Shown here: positions 6,056 through 15,453 of the stretch, in pieces | How the letters are laid out: each line of letters begins with the position of its first letter | How positions within the stretch are numbered: the stretch's first letter is position 1 | NCBI GenBank assembly: GCA_001683985.1 | Contig: MAEO01000109.1 | Span: forward strand, 1-47,987 | Source: Smithella sp. M82 | Lineage (GTDB): Bacteria; Desulfobacterota; Syntrophia; Syntrophales; Smithellaceae | Length of the DNA stretch: 47,987 nucleotides | Direction of reading: 5' to 3' | Position numbers and translations under genes: made by a program | Notes under the pieces: generated by a model | Seen by the model: the letters and a program-made list of their open reading frames with translations, nothing else | Databases searched by the model: none | What the model was told of the DNA's origin: nothing

Positions 6056-7903
6056 CTATATGGTCTTGAATGGTATAGTTAATTCATAAATGCCGTTGGA
6101 CAAAACAATTTTTACCGGGAAGGGTGATTTTTTAAATACCCTCAACATTTCATCATTGGTTGCCAGAACGTCGGCGGTGAATCCTTTGACGCCTTCTTCA
6201 CGAGCCACACGAATCAATAATTCAAAAAGATAAGAAGCAATGCCCTTGTTCTGATACTTTTCATCAACAATAAACGCCGTGTCGGCATATCCGTCCTGTT
6301 TTGTCCGCGCATAGCGTGCTTCGGCAATAATTTTTTCGGAACCGGCAACACCGACAACACCCACAATAGACATCACCATACGGTAATCAACATTCACATA
6401 TTCCTGCGTTTTTTTATGGGGCATCGTTTTTATGGAAGTGAAATAACGGGAGTAAACGGCTTTATCCGAAAAACGGTAGAACAGGTCGCGCATTTTTTCT
6501 TCATCTGACGGCTTGATCGGCCGAAAGTTGACCTTCAAACCGTTTTTAAATTTATGGGAGAAGCATAACCCCGCCGGATAAAAGTGTCCTGATTCGGGAA
6601 AATAAATCTGATCGGGATAAAGCACTTTTGCCTCCTTGGCCTGTTTGACCAATTTGTCCCGGTCATCAGGATGTGCAATGTCAATCAGTTCCTGAGCCCT
6701 CTCCCGTATTGTCTTACCCATCAGATAAGCGACGCCGTATTCCGTGGCAACCATATCCATGGATTCGCGATTGGTAAACTGAAAAGGCAAATTATCGACA
6801 GACAGCAAAATGTTCGGCAGGCCTTTAAGATCGCGGCTCGGCAAACCAAAAATAGTCCGGCCTTTTTTCGAGAGCGACGCGCCGATAAACAATTCCTGCA
6901 CGTTTCCCGGACCGGCGGTGATGTTTCCTTTGCCGGTGTGCAGCGCGACGTTGCCCGTCAGATCGATTTTTCTTGCCGGAAGAATAGCGATCATCCGGTC
7001 ATTGCCGCCGATCACCTCCGGATCGGTAATCACGTCTATTGGCTGGAATTCGACGAGCGGATTACAGTCCAGCCAGCGCATCAGTTCTTCACTGCCCAAC
7101 AGATAAGCCGCGGCGCACTTATTGCGAAAAATTCTTTTGTTCCTGTTGGTTATCGCTCCGCTCTTGACAAGATCCATCAAAGCGTCGGTAAAGAACGGTG
7201 AATGAATTCCCAGATTCTTTTTCCCGGCCAGTTTCACGGCCAGGGCTTCATATAAATATCCTATGCCGAAGGAGATACAGCTTCCGTCTTTGATTACGTT
7301 TGCGATATTTGCGGCGATTTTCAGGAAAATTTCCTGTACCGGCCAGCGGGGAATATAAAGGGGAGATTCCGTGGATTCCACCAGGTAATCGAATTCACCC
7401 ATGTGCACCAGCGTATCGCCCCGGGTACGGGGGGCATGTTGATTAATCTCGCCGACAACCAGACCGGCGGCTTCCATCGCCTGTTTTTCCACATCCACCC
7501 CCACCAGAGAGGCATAGCCGTTTTCATCAGGCGGTGAAATCTGAATGAAGGTTGCGTCAATATGGATAGCTCCCGACTTGAACAATGATGATATCCGTGA
7601 AAACCTGCTGGGAATCAGATCCACTCTGCCCGCGCTGATGGCCTCGGAAGCAAGCCAGCCGGAAACAAAGGTCTTCAACCGGAATTTCCGCGAATATCTT
7701 TCATCAATGGGTATGGTATCACCGAGACTCACCAATTGAATTAATTCCATGTCCTGCAGATTTGGTGTGTCCGAATTCATGAGATGCCTGACCAGTGTTC
7801 GCGGTTCCGCCATGCCCGTACCCAGAAAGATTGACATGCCCGGTTCTATCTGAGAAAGAACTTCCTTCGGAGAAACAATTTTATTTTTCCACATGAATGC
7901 CAC
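6056..7903 (-). CDS. Acetyl-CoA hydrolase/transferase-family CoA-transferase fused to GNAT domain
   Basis: A 615-residue fusion. Residues 1 to about 440 form a family-I CoA-transferase of the acetyl-CoA hydrolase/4-hydroxybutyrate CoA-transferase type: IFLGTGMAEP near the start, ISPPDENGYASLVGVDV, CISFGIGYLYEAL and GKGNITAGPGNVQELFIGA. Residues about 455-615 are a GNAT acetyltransferase with the acetyl-CoA loop VDEKYQNKGIASYLFELL. Such enzymes exchange CoA between acyl-CoA and a free acid; the acetyltransferase part could modify a protein, perhaps the enzyme itself, but that is inference. The start ATG at 7903 encodes MAFMWKNK; a second Met three codons later is an alternative. The gene stands alone on the minus strand, divergent from the next operon. 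Confidence 0.85.
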   Translation of the reverse strand: MAFMWKNKIVSPKEVLSQIEPGMSIFLGTGMAEPRTLVRHLMNSDTPNLQDMELIQLVSLGDTIPIDERYSRKFRLKTFVSGWLASEAISAGRVDLIPSRFSRISSLFKSGAIHIDATFIQISPPDENGYASLVGVDVEKQAMEAAGLVVGEINQHAPRTRGDTLVHMGEFDYLVESTESPLYIPRWPVQEIFLKIAANIANVIKDGSCISFGIGYLYEALAVKLAGKKNLGIHSPFFTDALMDLVKSGAITNRNKRIFRNKCAAAYLLGSEELMRWLDCNPLVEFQPIDVITDPEVIGGNDRMIAILPARKIDLTGNVALHTGKGNITAGPGNVQELFIGASLSKKGRTIFGLPSRDLKGLPNILLSVDNLPFQFTNRESMDMVATEYGVAYLMGKTIRERAQELIDIAHPDDRDKLVKQAKEAKVLYPDQIYFPESGHFYPAGLCFSHKFKNGLKVNFRPIKPSDEEKMRDLFYRFSDKAVYSRYFTSIKTMPHKKTQEYVNVDYRMVMSIVGVVGVAGSEKIIAEARYARTKQDGYADTAFIVDEKYQNKGIASYLFELLIRVAREEGVKGFTADVLATNDEMLRVFKKSPFPVKIVLSNGIYELTIPFKTI

Positions 7904-8181
7904 CTTGTATTTTACTGAAAAACCGTGAAAAGTATTAAATATTTGTCATGAGAGGAGGGGCATTTGAGAATACTTATACAAATTCAATATTACGGTAAAA
8001 TGAAGCTCAAGTTACGATATTATTATTTTATGCTATCGTGAAGCGACAAAAGACAGTTTAAAGCGCTCTTGCAGTAATTATCTCTTAATCAAATCTTTTA
8101 TTTAATGTCATCAAATCGAAATAATTATAAGTTATTATACTTACAAAATGAAGGCAATTATATCTTAAAAGAGGACAGAAA
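7904..8181. other. AT-rich divergent intergenic region
   Basis: About 280 bases between the CoA-transferase gene (minus) and the 817-residue protein gene (plus). AGAGGA at the right end is the ribosome site for the latter. TTATTATAC-like boxes occur near 8130-8145, but no promoter pair is convincing enough to call and no RNA gene or open frame of note was found. Confidence 0.5.
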
Positions 8182-10635
8182 ATGAGTAAATCAAACAGCA
8201 GTATAGTTAACTATCCGATTAAGAAAGATATAATATTAGACAAAAAACTCTGGGGTATTATAGGCGTTCAAAATAATCGACCGGGCAGGAAAATAAATGT
8301 TACCTCTTTGCCCTTTGCACCCGAAGACATTACTGCAGGCAGCGAATCAGAAATGCAGACGGTTGTAAAAGGAGAACGATCAAATGTGGATTTACCCATT
8401 TTCATCGAGCAATCCAATTACTTAAGCAACATCCGCAAGCGTGCCAAATCCGGTGATACATCAGAAAAAATTATGACTGATTTGGAAGGATATCTGAATT
8501 CAAATAATGAAGGTATCTGGGAAAACAGCTGGGTGCGTTTTTCTTTAGAAAAGTTGGGAACACTGGCAAACCAGATATTAAAGTATGATCTTCTGGCCGA
8601 CAAAAAATCCCCGGAAAAAGGAAACCGTAATGATAAAGACATTTTCTTTTATCAAGAGCACTCTGAGGATTTTATTCGCATACCCATAAGTTACCTTTTG
8701 AAATTGTCACTTGCTCAGGCAATAGAGCCGCTTCGTTTTGCCAATCATCTCATCTTTAAAACCGGTTTAAAGATGATGGACAAGTTTCTAAATGACAATA
8801 CTTCGCCGGAGACATCATCATTTTATGTTGTTTCTGCGGAATCAGGAAACAGTATCGGAGAACCTGCTGCCAAAGAAATGGCCGTTCGCTATTTGCTGGG
8901 ACAGGTTTTGCTGATGTACGCCAATCGGAAATTTTGTCTTCAGGAAAACGGACAGGAAGCATTAATGTTTTTTTCGCCTCATCCTCCTGTAAGGCAGAAA
9001 TTTTTAAGTAACTGTATCTCCGATTCATTCTATCGCGAAATTTTCATGAATCCCTGTCTGTCAGGATGGGATGAAGGAGAAAAGAAATACGAATATATGC
9101 ATTTATGCCACCGTGTTTTAAGCCGCAGTCAGTTTAACGCTGTTTTAAAACTACGCGAAGCAGGAATCATCACCAACAATCTGGTATCTCTTCCCAATTT
9201 GTCCAACATCAGTCTGGCCAACAATGGAACTCATGTAAGCATGGGCAGCCGAAAGCTGAGTTTGCTGCTCAGCGACACATCTTCCGGCTATACACGCCAT
9301 CACGAAAAATATCTGGGTGATCTGGTTGTAAAGATAGTGGAGCATTTTCTACCCCTGTTTGTAGGAACTTATACTGCGGCGCCGTACAGAATGGGATTTG
9401 AAGATTTTCATCCTGAAAAAGCCCTCGGTTTTTTGCCTCATGAATTGGATTACACACATCTGCGCATGCTTTGGCGGCGCTGGCAGAAAAAAGCCAACCT
9501 CAATGTACTGGGATATCCTCTGACGCCATTCGGTCCGCATGCCCTTGATAAGGCAATCAGTTCCCTGTTTATGCTAAAAGGCGATTTCGTGCGCGATTTT
9601 CGTTTAATCGATTACCTTGTTTGCATTCTAAGCGCCGATAAAAGCCCGGCGCTCAACGGTGAACTCAATAACTGTCATTATTTAAAAAAGGATCTTGCCG
9701 ACCTGGGAGTTTTTGACACCAAAATGTCTCTTTACCTGTTCGACAAATTGAGAGAATACAACAATATGGGATTTTCCGGGTTCGAAGGCCGTCACTACAG
9801 CCTGTTTGAAAGTTTCATTGCGGATATGGCGCAGGCAATCAATTTGCAAAACTTAATCTACCTGCTGGCATTCAAGTATATCGTTACCGGACAAATTTCA
9901 CATCAAGATATTCCGGACGATCCTTTTGTGGAAAGCGAAAGAAGACAAATTATTTTCGGCAGCGCCATCGGAATTCCAACCTTTTTTGTCCACCGCGAAA
10001 CAACCAATTCTTTTTTAAAACGAATTCTTGAAAAAACAAAAAGATTGCGTTCAAGCCGGCGATACTCCGGATATACCAGAGTCTATAACATCGAATACAG
10101 AAATGCCCTGCTGGAAATCATTCGAACTGACGCGGCAGATTTAATTGAAATGCTTGGATTGGAAGAAACTATTTCCGATTTGGAACGCCGCATTAATGAA
10201 CCGGATAAATTTGCCGCATCCGGAAAACTTACCGGCGTAATACTCGGACAAATCAATGCCCGTTCGCCAATCTCCGTTAATCCCGATACTTTCAACCGGG
10301 CCATGGAAAAATACTATCGCACGGAACTGCGTCAAAAACATATCAAAGAATCTTTTAATTTGCTCAATAAAGAGCTCTCAAATATGGATAAGGAAGATAG
10401 CTTTCTCTCTTATGAAATGAAACAAATATTCCGCCTCATTCTCAAAGATTCGGCTTTAAATTCTTTCATGGAAAATGCTCAGTCGGAAATTATCAATGGG
10501 CGCACTTCAACCGCACTCTTGGAAAAACTGATTTGTCTTATTTTGGCATATGTTCATTACCAGAATAATCATTATTATAAAATTCAAGGATCTAATGAAG
10601 AAGAAACAAATTATGCAGAAGCATCAGTACATTGA
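8182..10635 (+). CDS. Large soluble protein of unknown function, lipid-operon leader
   Basis: An 817-residue protein with no recognisable catalytic motif, no signal peptide and no convincing membrane segment. AGAGGA nine bases before the ATG supports the start. The middle (about 350-480) is rich in aromatic and charged residues (YRMGFEDFHPEKALGFLPHE and RMLWRRWQKK) and looks like a conserved core. The last 200 residues are predicted helical with many Leu, Glu and Lys. Its 3' end overlaps the next gene by 41 bases, so the two are probably translationally coupled. The neighbours (phosphatidylserine decarboxylase-like, DksA-like, Lgt-like) suggest a role in phospholipid or lipoprotein metabolism or its control, but no function can be assigned from sequence. 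Confidence 0.75.
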   Translation: MSKSNSSIVNYPIKKDIILDKKLWGIIGVQNNRPGRKINVTSLPFAPEDITAGSESEMQTVVKGERSNVDLPIFIEQSNYLSNIRKRAKSGDTSEKIMTDLEGYLNSNNEGIWENSWVRFSLEKLGTLANQILKYDLLADKKSPEKGNRNDKDIFFYQEHSEDFIRIPISYLLKLSLAQAIEPLRFANHLIFKTGLKMMDKFLNDNTSPETSSFYVVSAESGNSIGEPAAKEMAVRYLLGQVLLMYANRKFCLQENGQEALMFFSPHPPVRQKFLSNCISDSFYREIFMNPCLSGWDEGEKKYEYMHLCHRVLSRSQFNAVLKLREAGIITNNLVSLPNLSNISLANNGTHVSMGSRKLSLLLSDTSSGYTRHHEKYLGDLVVKIVEHFLPLFVGTYTAAPYRMGFEDFHPEKALGFLPHELDYTHLRMLWRRWQKKANLNVLGYPLTPFGPHALDKAISSLFMLKGDFVRDFRLIDYLVCILSADKSPALNGELNNCHYLKKDLADLGVFDTKMSLYLFDKLREYNNMGFSGFEGRHYSLFESFIADMAQAINLQNLIYLLAFKYIVTGQISHQDIPDDPFVESERRQIIFGSAIGIPTFFVHRETTNSFLKRILEKTKRLRSSRRYSGYTRVYNIEYRNALLEIIRTDAADLIEMLGLEETISDLERRINEPDKFAASGKLTGVILGQINARSPISVNPDTFNRAMEKYYRTELRQKHIKESFNLLNKELSNMDKEDSFLSYEMKQIFRLILKDSALNSFMENAQSEIINGRTSTALLEKLICLILAYVHYQNNHYYKIQGSNEEETNYAEASVH

Positions 10636-11632
10636 ACGCTCTTCAAGGAAAATTTACGACGAGCAATTTTACGGCCACAAAGCCGTTAAATTACTTTACT
10701 CCAACATCAGGGAGCAATCACCATGGCTTTTTCGCCAACTGACCGGTCCCAGAATATCCCGTTTGCTGGCATATCACAACTACGACGGTTTTCTATCCGG
10801 TAAAATGAGAGACCATTTAAACCTGCAGAAGGTAATGAAACTTAGCGCACAGGAACTTCTTGAACCTCCGGAAAAAATGGACTCATTAAAGAAGATCTTC
10901 GAAAGAAAAATCCGTTACTGGCAATACCGTCCGATGCCGAATGACCCGCTGGCAATTGTTGCTCCGGCTGATTCCCGCATGCTTTTCGGTTCTTTTTCCG
11001 AAACTTCGAGTTTATTTATTAAGGGAAAATTTTTTGAATATGAAGAAATGCTCGGTCAAAATAAAGAGACATGGCTTAAAGCTTTTCATGATGGAGACTC
11101 CGCTACATTCCGCCTGACACCGGATAAGTATCATTACAATCATACCCCGGTAGCCGGTAAAGTAATCGATTTTTATCCTATTTCCGGTGACTACCATGCC
11201 TGCAATCCTAATGCCGTTATTTCGGTGGTAACACCCTATTCCAAAAACAAACGTGTGGTAACAATTTTCGATACCGATGTTGAAGGAGGCACACAGGCGG
11301 GGATTGTAGCCATGATTGAGGTTGTCGCGTTGATGATAGGAGATATTGTTCAGTGCTACAGTGAAAAAGAATACGAAAACCCAACCCCTGTGGGCACGGG
11401 CATGTTTCTGAAGAAAGGTATGCCTAAAAGCCTGTTTCGTCCGGGCAGCAGCACTATAGTGCTCATGTTTCAAAAAAACAGGGTGCGATTCGCCGATGAT
11501 ATTGCGGCCAATATGTTTTGTCCGGACGCTCAAAGTATTTTTTCGAATGGTTTTGGCAAATCACTGGTAGAAACGGAAGTCAAAGTCAGATCATACATAG
11601 GAAGCGCTAATGTACATAAGAAAATAGACTGA
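10595..11632 (+). CDS. psd: Phosphatidylserine decarboxylase-family protein
   Basis: A 345-residue protein. The ATG at 10595 is chosen because AAGGA lies five bases upstream; an in-frame ATG at 10550 lacks one. Family hallmarks are visible: Asp126 in APADSRM, His180/His183 in DKYHYNHTPVAGK and the self-cleavage region FRPGSSTIVLMF (Ser285/Ser286), replacing the usual LGST. Psd proenzymes cut themselves at this Ser to form a pyruvoyl cofactor and convert phosphatidylserine to phosphatidylethanolamine at the inner membrane. The PGSS variant and the long N-terminal extension (about 110 residues) place it in the divergent family branch, so the substrate may differ. Overlaps the upstream gene by 41 bases. 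Confidence 0.8.
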   Translation: MKKKQIMQKHQYIERSSRKIYDEQFYGHKAVKLLYSNIREQSPWLFRQLTGPRISRLLAYHNYDGFLSGKMRDHLNLQKVMKLSAQELLEPPEKMDSLKKIFERKIRYWQYRPMPNDPLAIVAPADSRMLFGSFSETSSLFIKGKFFEYEEMLGQNKETWLKAFHDGDSATFRLTPDKYHYNHTPVAGKVIDFYPISGDYHACNPNAVISVVTPYSKNKRVVTIFDTDVEGGTQAGIVAMIEVVALMIGDIVQCYSEKEYENPTPVGTGMFLKKGMPKSLFRPGSSTIVLMFQKNRVRFADDIAANMFCPDAQSIFSNGFGKSLVETEVKVRSYIGSANVHKKID

Positions 11633-11659
11633 TTTTAAAATATCAACAAGGAGTTTTCA

Positions 11660-12061
11660 ATGAATAAGAATGAAATATCCTGTATTCGAAATATTTTAGT
11701 AAAAAGAATGACTGAGTTGATTGAATCATCAGACAATGCAATCAAAAAACTTAAGATAACCGATGAAAAGTTTGCCGATCCTTTTGACCAGGCGGCATTT
11801 GAAACAAGTAAAAATGTCGAACTAAACTGCCGCATCAAGAACTGGAATCTGCTCCTTGACATTAAAGAAACTATCCTGCGTATTGATCACGGTCTTTTTG
11901 GCATTTGCGACCACTGCGGTCGTCAAATATCGCAAAAAAGGCTGCGCGTTGAGCCGATGAGCAAGTTATGCATTGAGTGTCAGGAAAAGATGGAAATACG
12001 TCAAAATGCAGCAATGCCCAGAAACAAAACCACAAGAAGGGTTTTATATAATCATGTTTGA
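11660..12061 (+). CDS. DksA/TraR-family zinc-finger regulator
   Basis: A 133-residue protein with AAGGAG ahead of the ATG. An N-terminal helical hairpin carries the acidic tip DPFDQA, equivalent to the DxxDxA tip of DksA that enters the RNA polymerase secondary channel. A four-Cys zinc finger follows: Cys83, Cys86 (ICDHCG), Cys104 and Cys107 (LCIEC). DksA proteins adjust transcription initiation together with ppGpp. Its place between psd-like and lgt-like genes suggests a local regulator, or a stress regulator whose expression is tied to envelope synthesis. Overlaps the next gene by eight bases. Confidence 0.85.
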   Translation: MNKNEISCIRNILVKRMTELIESSDNAIKKLKITDEKFADPFDQAAFETSKNVELNCRIKNWNLLLDIKETILRIDHGLFGICDHCGRQISQKRLRVEPMSKLCIECQEKMEIRQNAAMPRNKTTRRVLYNHV

Positions 12062-13106
12062 TGAAATTTTTATATTAATTATTTTTCTGACTCTTTTTTT
12101 TACTCTACGATGGGCATTCAAAACATTGCCGGAGGAAAAATGGCAAATCATCGGCTGCTTTCCGTACCAGAAATTACCGAATGACTACTGGAGGGGTTGG
12201 AATCTTACCTGGTATGGTTTTTTTAATGCTGTAGCCACGCTATTCGCGGTTTTAATGCTAATAATATTGCTGGGCGCAACGTCAACGTCACTTATTGCCG
12301 GTTTGTTGATATTAACTCTGCTTCTTTTAATATGCATGCCTGCGGCAAGAATACTGGCCTGGAAAATCGAAAATAAGCGGAACACTGCTACTGTCGGCGG
12401 CGCATCCTTCATCGGCATCCTTATCGCGCCATTGATTGTTTTCATAACAAAACTTATCGGAGATAATTGGTTTGGTTTCCATATCTCTGTCATAACCGTA
12501 TTGTCAACGATGTCTGTTGCCTACGCGCTTGGCGAAGGAATCGGCAGATTAGCCTGCATAAGCTTCGGATGCTGCTACGGAAAACCTTTGAAGGAATTAT
12601 CACCTTTCGCCAAAAAAATATTTCTTCGGCATAATTTTATATTCACAGGAAAAACGAAAAAAATTGCCTATGCTCATGCACTGGACGGACAGCAAGTTAT
12701 TCCCGCACAAGCTCTAACAACTTTAATTTACAGCATTACAGGTCTTATCGGATGCTACCTCTTTCTGAAAGGATTTGCCTCAATTGTTTTCGTACTGATA
12801 TTATCCGTTACCCAAATTTGGCGTTTTTTGTCCGAATTCCTTCGCGCTGATTACCGGGGGAAAGGAAAAATATCCGTGTATCAGATAATGGCTTTGACTT
12901 CCTGTTTATATGGCTTAGTCGTTGCTTTTATATTCCATGAACCACAGCTAAACAAACCGGATTTGATGTTGGGTCTTTCAATACTCTGGAATCCGGCTTT
13001 ATTATTGTTTTTGATGGCGTTGGGGGTAATCGTTTGCTTTTACACCGGAAAGAGTAAGGTTACCACGGCATTAATAGATATTCAAGTGAACAAGTCTGAA
13101 ATTTAA
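12054..13106 (+). CDS. Lgt-like (prolipoprotein diacylglyceryl transferase family) membrane protein
   Basis: A 350-residue polytopic membrane protein starting inside the end of the DksA-like gene (eight-base overlap). The frame is open further upstream, but that part is the DksA-like coding region in another frame. The signature GEGIGRLACISFGCCYGKP (about 160-178) corresponds to the Lgt signature around GRIGNF, and RFLSEFLRADYRGKG (about 255-270) to the later conserved Arg-containing block. Lgt moves diacylglycerol from phosphatidylglycerol to the lipobox Cys of lipoproteins. The GCCYGKP variety is common in divergent paralogues with unproven substrate, so this is probably not the main Lgt. 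Last gene of the operon, followed by a bidirectional terminator. Confidence 0.7.
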   Translation: MFDEIFILIIFLTLFFTLRWAFKTLPEEKWQIIGCFPYQKLPNDYWRGWNLTWYGFFNAVATLFAVLMLIILLGATSTSLIAGLLILTLLLLICMPAARILAWKIENKRNTATVGGASFIGILIAPLIVFITKLIGDNWFGFHISVITVLSTMSVAYALGEGIGRLACISFGCCYGKPLKELSPFAKKIFLRHNFIFTGKTKKIAYAHALDGQQVIPAQALTTLIYSITGLIGCYLFLKGFASIVFVLILSVTQIWRFLSEFLRADYRGKGKISVYQIMALTSCLYGLVVAFIFHEPQLNKPDLMLGLSILWNPALLLFLMALGVIVCFYTGKSKVTTALIDIQVNKSEI

Positions 13107-13129
13107 TTTTTTTCTTAACCCGGAGTGCA

Positions 13130-13174
13130 GCAAATAAAAAAAGCAGGGATTTTTGCCCTGCCTTTTTTATTTGC
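13130..13174. terminator. Bidirectional Rho-independent terminator
   Basis: GCAAATAAAAAAAGCAGGG and CCCTGCCTTTTTTATTTGC form a nearly perfect stem with an A-tract on one side and a T-tract on the other. It therefore works in both directions and separates the convergent Lgt-like operon (plus) from the ribosomal block (minus). Confidence 0.9.
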
Positions 13175-13220
13175 TTTTACCCGAATAATCAGGCTGCTTT
13201 CTCTTTTGCTTTGGTCCTGG

Positions 13221-13348
13221 TAGAGCGTTCACAAAATAACATAGCAATTATAGGACAGCCGAGACGGCTGTCCTACCCCTTTGGATGCTTGCAACTTAAT
13301 ACAGTAGGACAGGCGTCTTGTCTGTCACATTATTTAGGAAACGCTCTA
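13221..13348. mobile_element. MITE-like element (TA target, IS630/mariner type) in the 3' end of rplQ
   Basis: A 124-base element (13223-13346) flanked on both sides by TA. The ends are inverted repeats: GAGCGTTTCCTAAATAA on the rplQ side and GAGCGTTCACAAAATAA at the other side (read inward). It contains a perfect palindrome AGGACAGCCGAGACGGCTGT then CCT near 13252-13274 and a related imperfect GGACAGGCGTCTTGTCTGTC. There is no transposase, so it would have to be moved in trans. TA duplication and this end type are as in IS630/Tc1-mariner derivatives. Removing the element and one TA restores an in-frame rplQ tail. Confidence 0.85.
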
Positions 13349-13731
13349 CTGGATTTTGCTTTTTCCTTCTTTTTCTCATCGGAAATAAATTCCAGAATGG
13401 AAACAGGCGCATTGTCACCAAACCGATATCCGGTTTTGACAATTCTCGTGTATCCGCCTGCACGGTTACGGTAACGTTCGGCCAGTTCACCGAAAAGTTT
13501 ACCGACCATATCTTTATCCCGTACAACAGCCAAAGCCTGACGCCGCGCGTGCAAGCTGCCTTTTTTGCCCAAGGTAATCATTTTTTCCGCTACTTTTCTC
13601 AATTCCTTTGCTTTCGAATCTGTAGTGCGAATCCGTTCATGTTTGATAACGGAAGTTACCATATTACGAAGCATGGCTTCCTTATGGCTGGAAGACCTCC
13701 CTAACTTACTACCCGTCTTAGCATGATGCAT
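13330..13731 (-). CDS. rplQ: 50S ribosomal protein L17, C-terminus replaced by a MITE
   Basis: A 133-residue L17, normal from [20 protein letters not shown] through the conserved core. The present end KSSRAFPK uses a stop (13330-13332) inside the MITE end. Beyond the element, on the same strand, the frame ERSTRTKAKEKAA-stop (stop 13190-13192) is still readable. Deleting the element with one TA joins KSS to TRTKAKEKAA in frame, reconstructing the ancestral tail. The lost residues belong to the variable basic tail, so L17 should still assemble. Last gene of the alpha operon. Confidence 0.97.
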   Translation of the reverse strand: MHHAKTGSKLGRSSSHKEAMLRNMVTSVIKHERIRTTDSKAKELRKVAEKMITLGKKGSLHARRQALAVVRDKDMVGKLFGELAERYRNRAGGYTRIVKTGYRFGDNAPVSILEFISDEKKKEKAKSSRAFPK

Positions 13732-13767
13732 CGCTAATATCTTCCTTTCTTAATTTTTTAACTATTC

Positions 13768-14739
13768 TTACCTTGCCGAATCCAGATCCATTCCGAAACT
13801 GAGGCCATATTCACTCAGAATATCTTTGATCTCGCTTAAAGATTTACGTCCAAAATTCTTTGTTTTGAGCATTTCCGCTTCCGTCTTCTTTACCAATTCT
13901 CCGATGGTGTTAATTCCCGCATTCTTTAAACAATTAGCCGAACGCACTGAAAGTTCCAAATCTTCTACAGAGCGTAACAAGACTTTATTTACACCCTCCT
14001 GCTCATCTTCTTTTTCCGGTATGACTTCTTCCTCGACTTCCTCAAAATTAATGAATACATCTAATTGTTGTTTCATGATTTTTGCCGCATAAGCAATGGC
14101 GTCGTCGGGCTTTACGCTGCCATCCGTCCAAACTTCAAGCGTAAGTTTGTCATAATCGGCAATTTGACCGACACGAGCATGAGAAACAACATAATTTACT
14201 TTTTTGATCGGCGAAAAAATAGCGTCGATATTAATCGTTCCTTTTGGTTGATCAGGTTCAAGTTCTTTTTTTGCCGGCACGTAACCCTTGCCTACTTTTA
14301 CAATAAGCTGTGCTTTGAAAGATCCACCGGATATGGTGGCAATATGATGATCGGGATTCAAAACCTCAATTGTTCCGTCAGTAATAATATCGGCGGCTGT
14401 AACAGCTCCCGCACGAGCAACATTGATATTCACTTCTTTCAAGTCCGCCGGACCTGATAATTTAAAGCGCACACCTTTTAAATTCAAAATAATATCCGTT
14501 ATGTCTTCTTTGACCCCGGGCAGAGTTGAAAATTCATGCAATACGCCCTCGATCTTTGCCGAGACAATAGCCGCTCCCTGAATAGAAGAAAGCAAAATTC
14601 TTCTTAACGAATTGCCTAAAGTTATACCAAAGCCACGTTCCAATGGCTGAATGGTAAACTCTCCATAGCTACGTGTATGTGTAGCTTCATCAACTTCAAT
14701 ACGCTTGGGACGAATCAAGCGTGACCAGTTCCTTTGCAT
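13768..14739 (-). CDS. rpoA: RNA polymerase alpha subunit
   Basis: 323 residues, normal length. The N-terminal dimerisation domain starts [20 protein letters not shown] and includes [14 protein letters not shown]. An acidic linker lies around 228-245. The C-terminal domain has [20 protein letters not shown], containing the Arg and Asn used for UP-element DNA contact, and [15 protein letters not shown]. Assembles beta and beta' and contacts activators. Lies between rpsD and rplQ, as in most bacteria. Confidence 0.99.
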   Translation of the reverse strand: MQRNWSRLIRPKRIEVDEATHTRSYGEFTIQPLERGFGITLGNSLRRILLSSIQGAAIVSAKIEGVLHEFSTLPGVKEDITDIILNLKGVRFKLSGPADLKEVNINVARAGAVTAADIITDGTIEVLNPDHHIATISGGSFKAQLIVKVGKGYVPAKKELEPDQPKGTINIDAIFSPIKKVNYVVSHARVGQIADYDKLTLEVWTDGSVKPDDAIAYAAKIMKQQLDVFINFEEVEEEVIPEKEDEQEGVNKVLLRSVEDLELSVRSANCLKNAGINTIGELVKKTEAEMLKTKNFGRKSLSEIKDILSEYGLSFGMDLDSAR

Positions 14740-14778
14740 AATTAAACTATCCTTTAACCGGTTTATGAAAATAATTAT

Positions 14779-15408
14779 TTATTTCGAATAAAGCTCTACG
14801 ACAAGCTGTTCCTGCACCGGCATCGTTAAATCTTCCCGCACCGGCAGCATTTTAACAGAGGCCTTGAAGTTATCTTTATCCAATTCCAGCCAATGAGGCA
14901 CACCGCGTCTTGCCACAGTTTCAATTGCTGATAATATTTTAGCAACTTTGCGGCTGCCTTCTTTAACGGTAATTCCATCACCCGCTTTAAGCAGGTACGA
15001 CGGTATATTGACCGGTTTGCCGTTAATTAAAAAGTGATTATGACTAATTAATTGCCTTGCCTCAATTCTGGAATTGGCAAATCCCATACGAAAAACCATA
15101 TTGTCCATTCTTCTTTCCAGAAGCAGGAGTAAATTTTCTCCTGTAATGCCCTTTTGCTTATCGGCCTTTTCGAAATAACCTCTGAACTGTTTTTCCAAAA
15201 GCCCGTACATTCTTTTTAGCTTTTGTTTCTCCCGCAATTGGACACCATAGTCAGAACGCTGCTTCTTATGTAACTGACCATGATCTCCCGGAACGTATTC
15301 TCTTCTTTCGAAGGAACATTTTTCCGAATAGCACCTGTCGCCTTTCAAAAAAAGTTTCAACCCCTCACGGCGACACAATCTACATGATGAATCCGTATAT
15401 CTTGCCAA
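14779..15408 (-). CDS. rpsD: 30S ribosomal protein S4, zinc-binding form
   Basis: 209 residues. The N-terminus has four cysteines (Cys9, Cys12, Cys26, Cys31) that make this the zinc-containing (C+) variety. An S4 RNA-binding domain (about 98-160) includes [21 protein letters not shown]4 is a primary 16S rRNA binder and nucleates 30S assembly; in E. coli it also represses the alpha operon, but no such leader was identified here. Confidence 0.99.
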   Translation of the reverse strand: MARYTDSSCRLCRREGLKLFLKGDRCYSEKCSFERREYVPGDHGQLHKKQRSDYGVQLREKQKLKRMYGLLEKQFRGYFEKADKQKGITGENLLLLLERRMDNMVFRMGFANSRIEARQLISHNHFLINGKPVNIPSYLLKAGDGITVKEGSRKVAKILSAIETVARRGVPHWLELDKDNFKASVKMLPVREDLTMPVQEQLVVELYSK

Positions 15409-15453
15409 AAAAGCCTCCCTTGTCGTCTATTTGTTATTTATCCATTGTTACTT

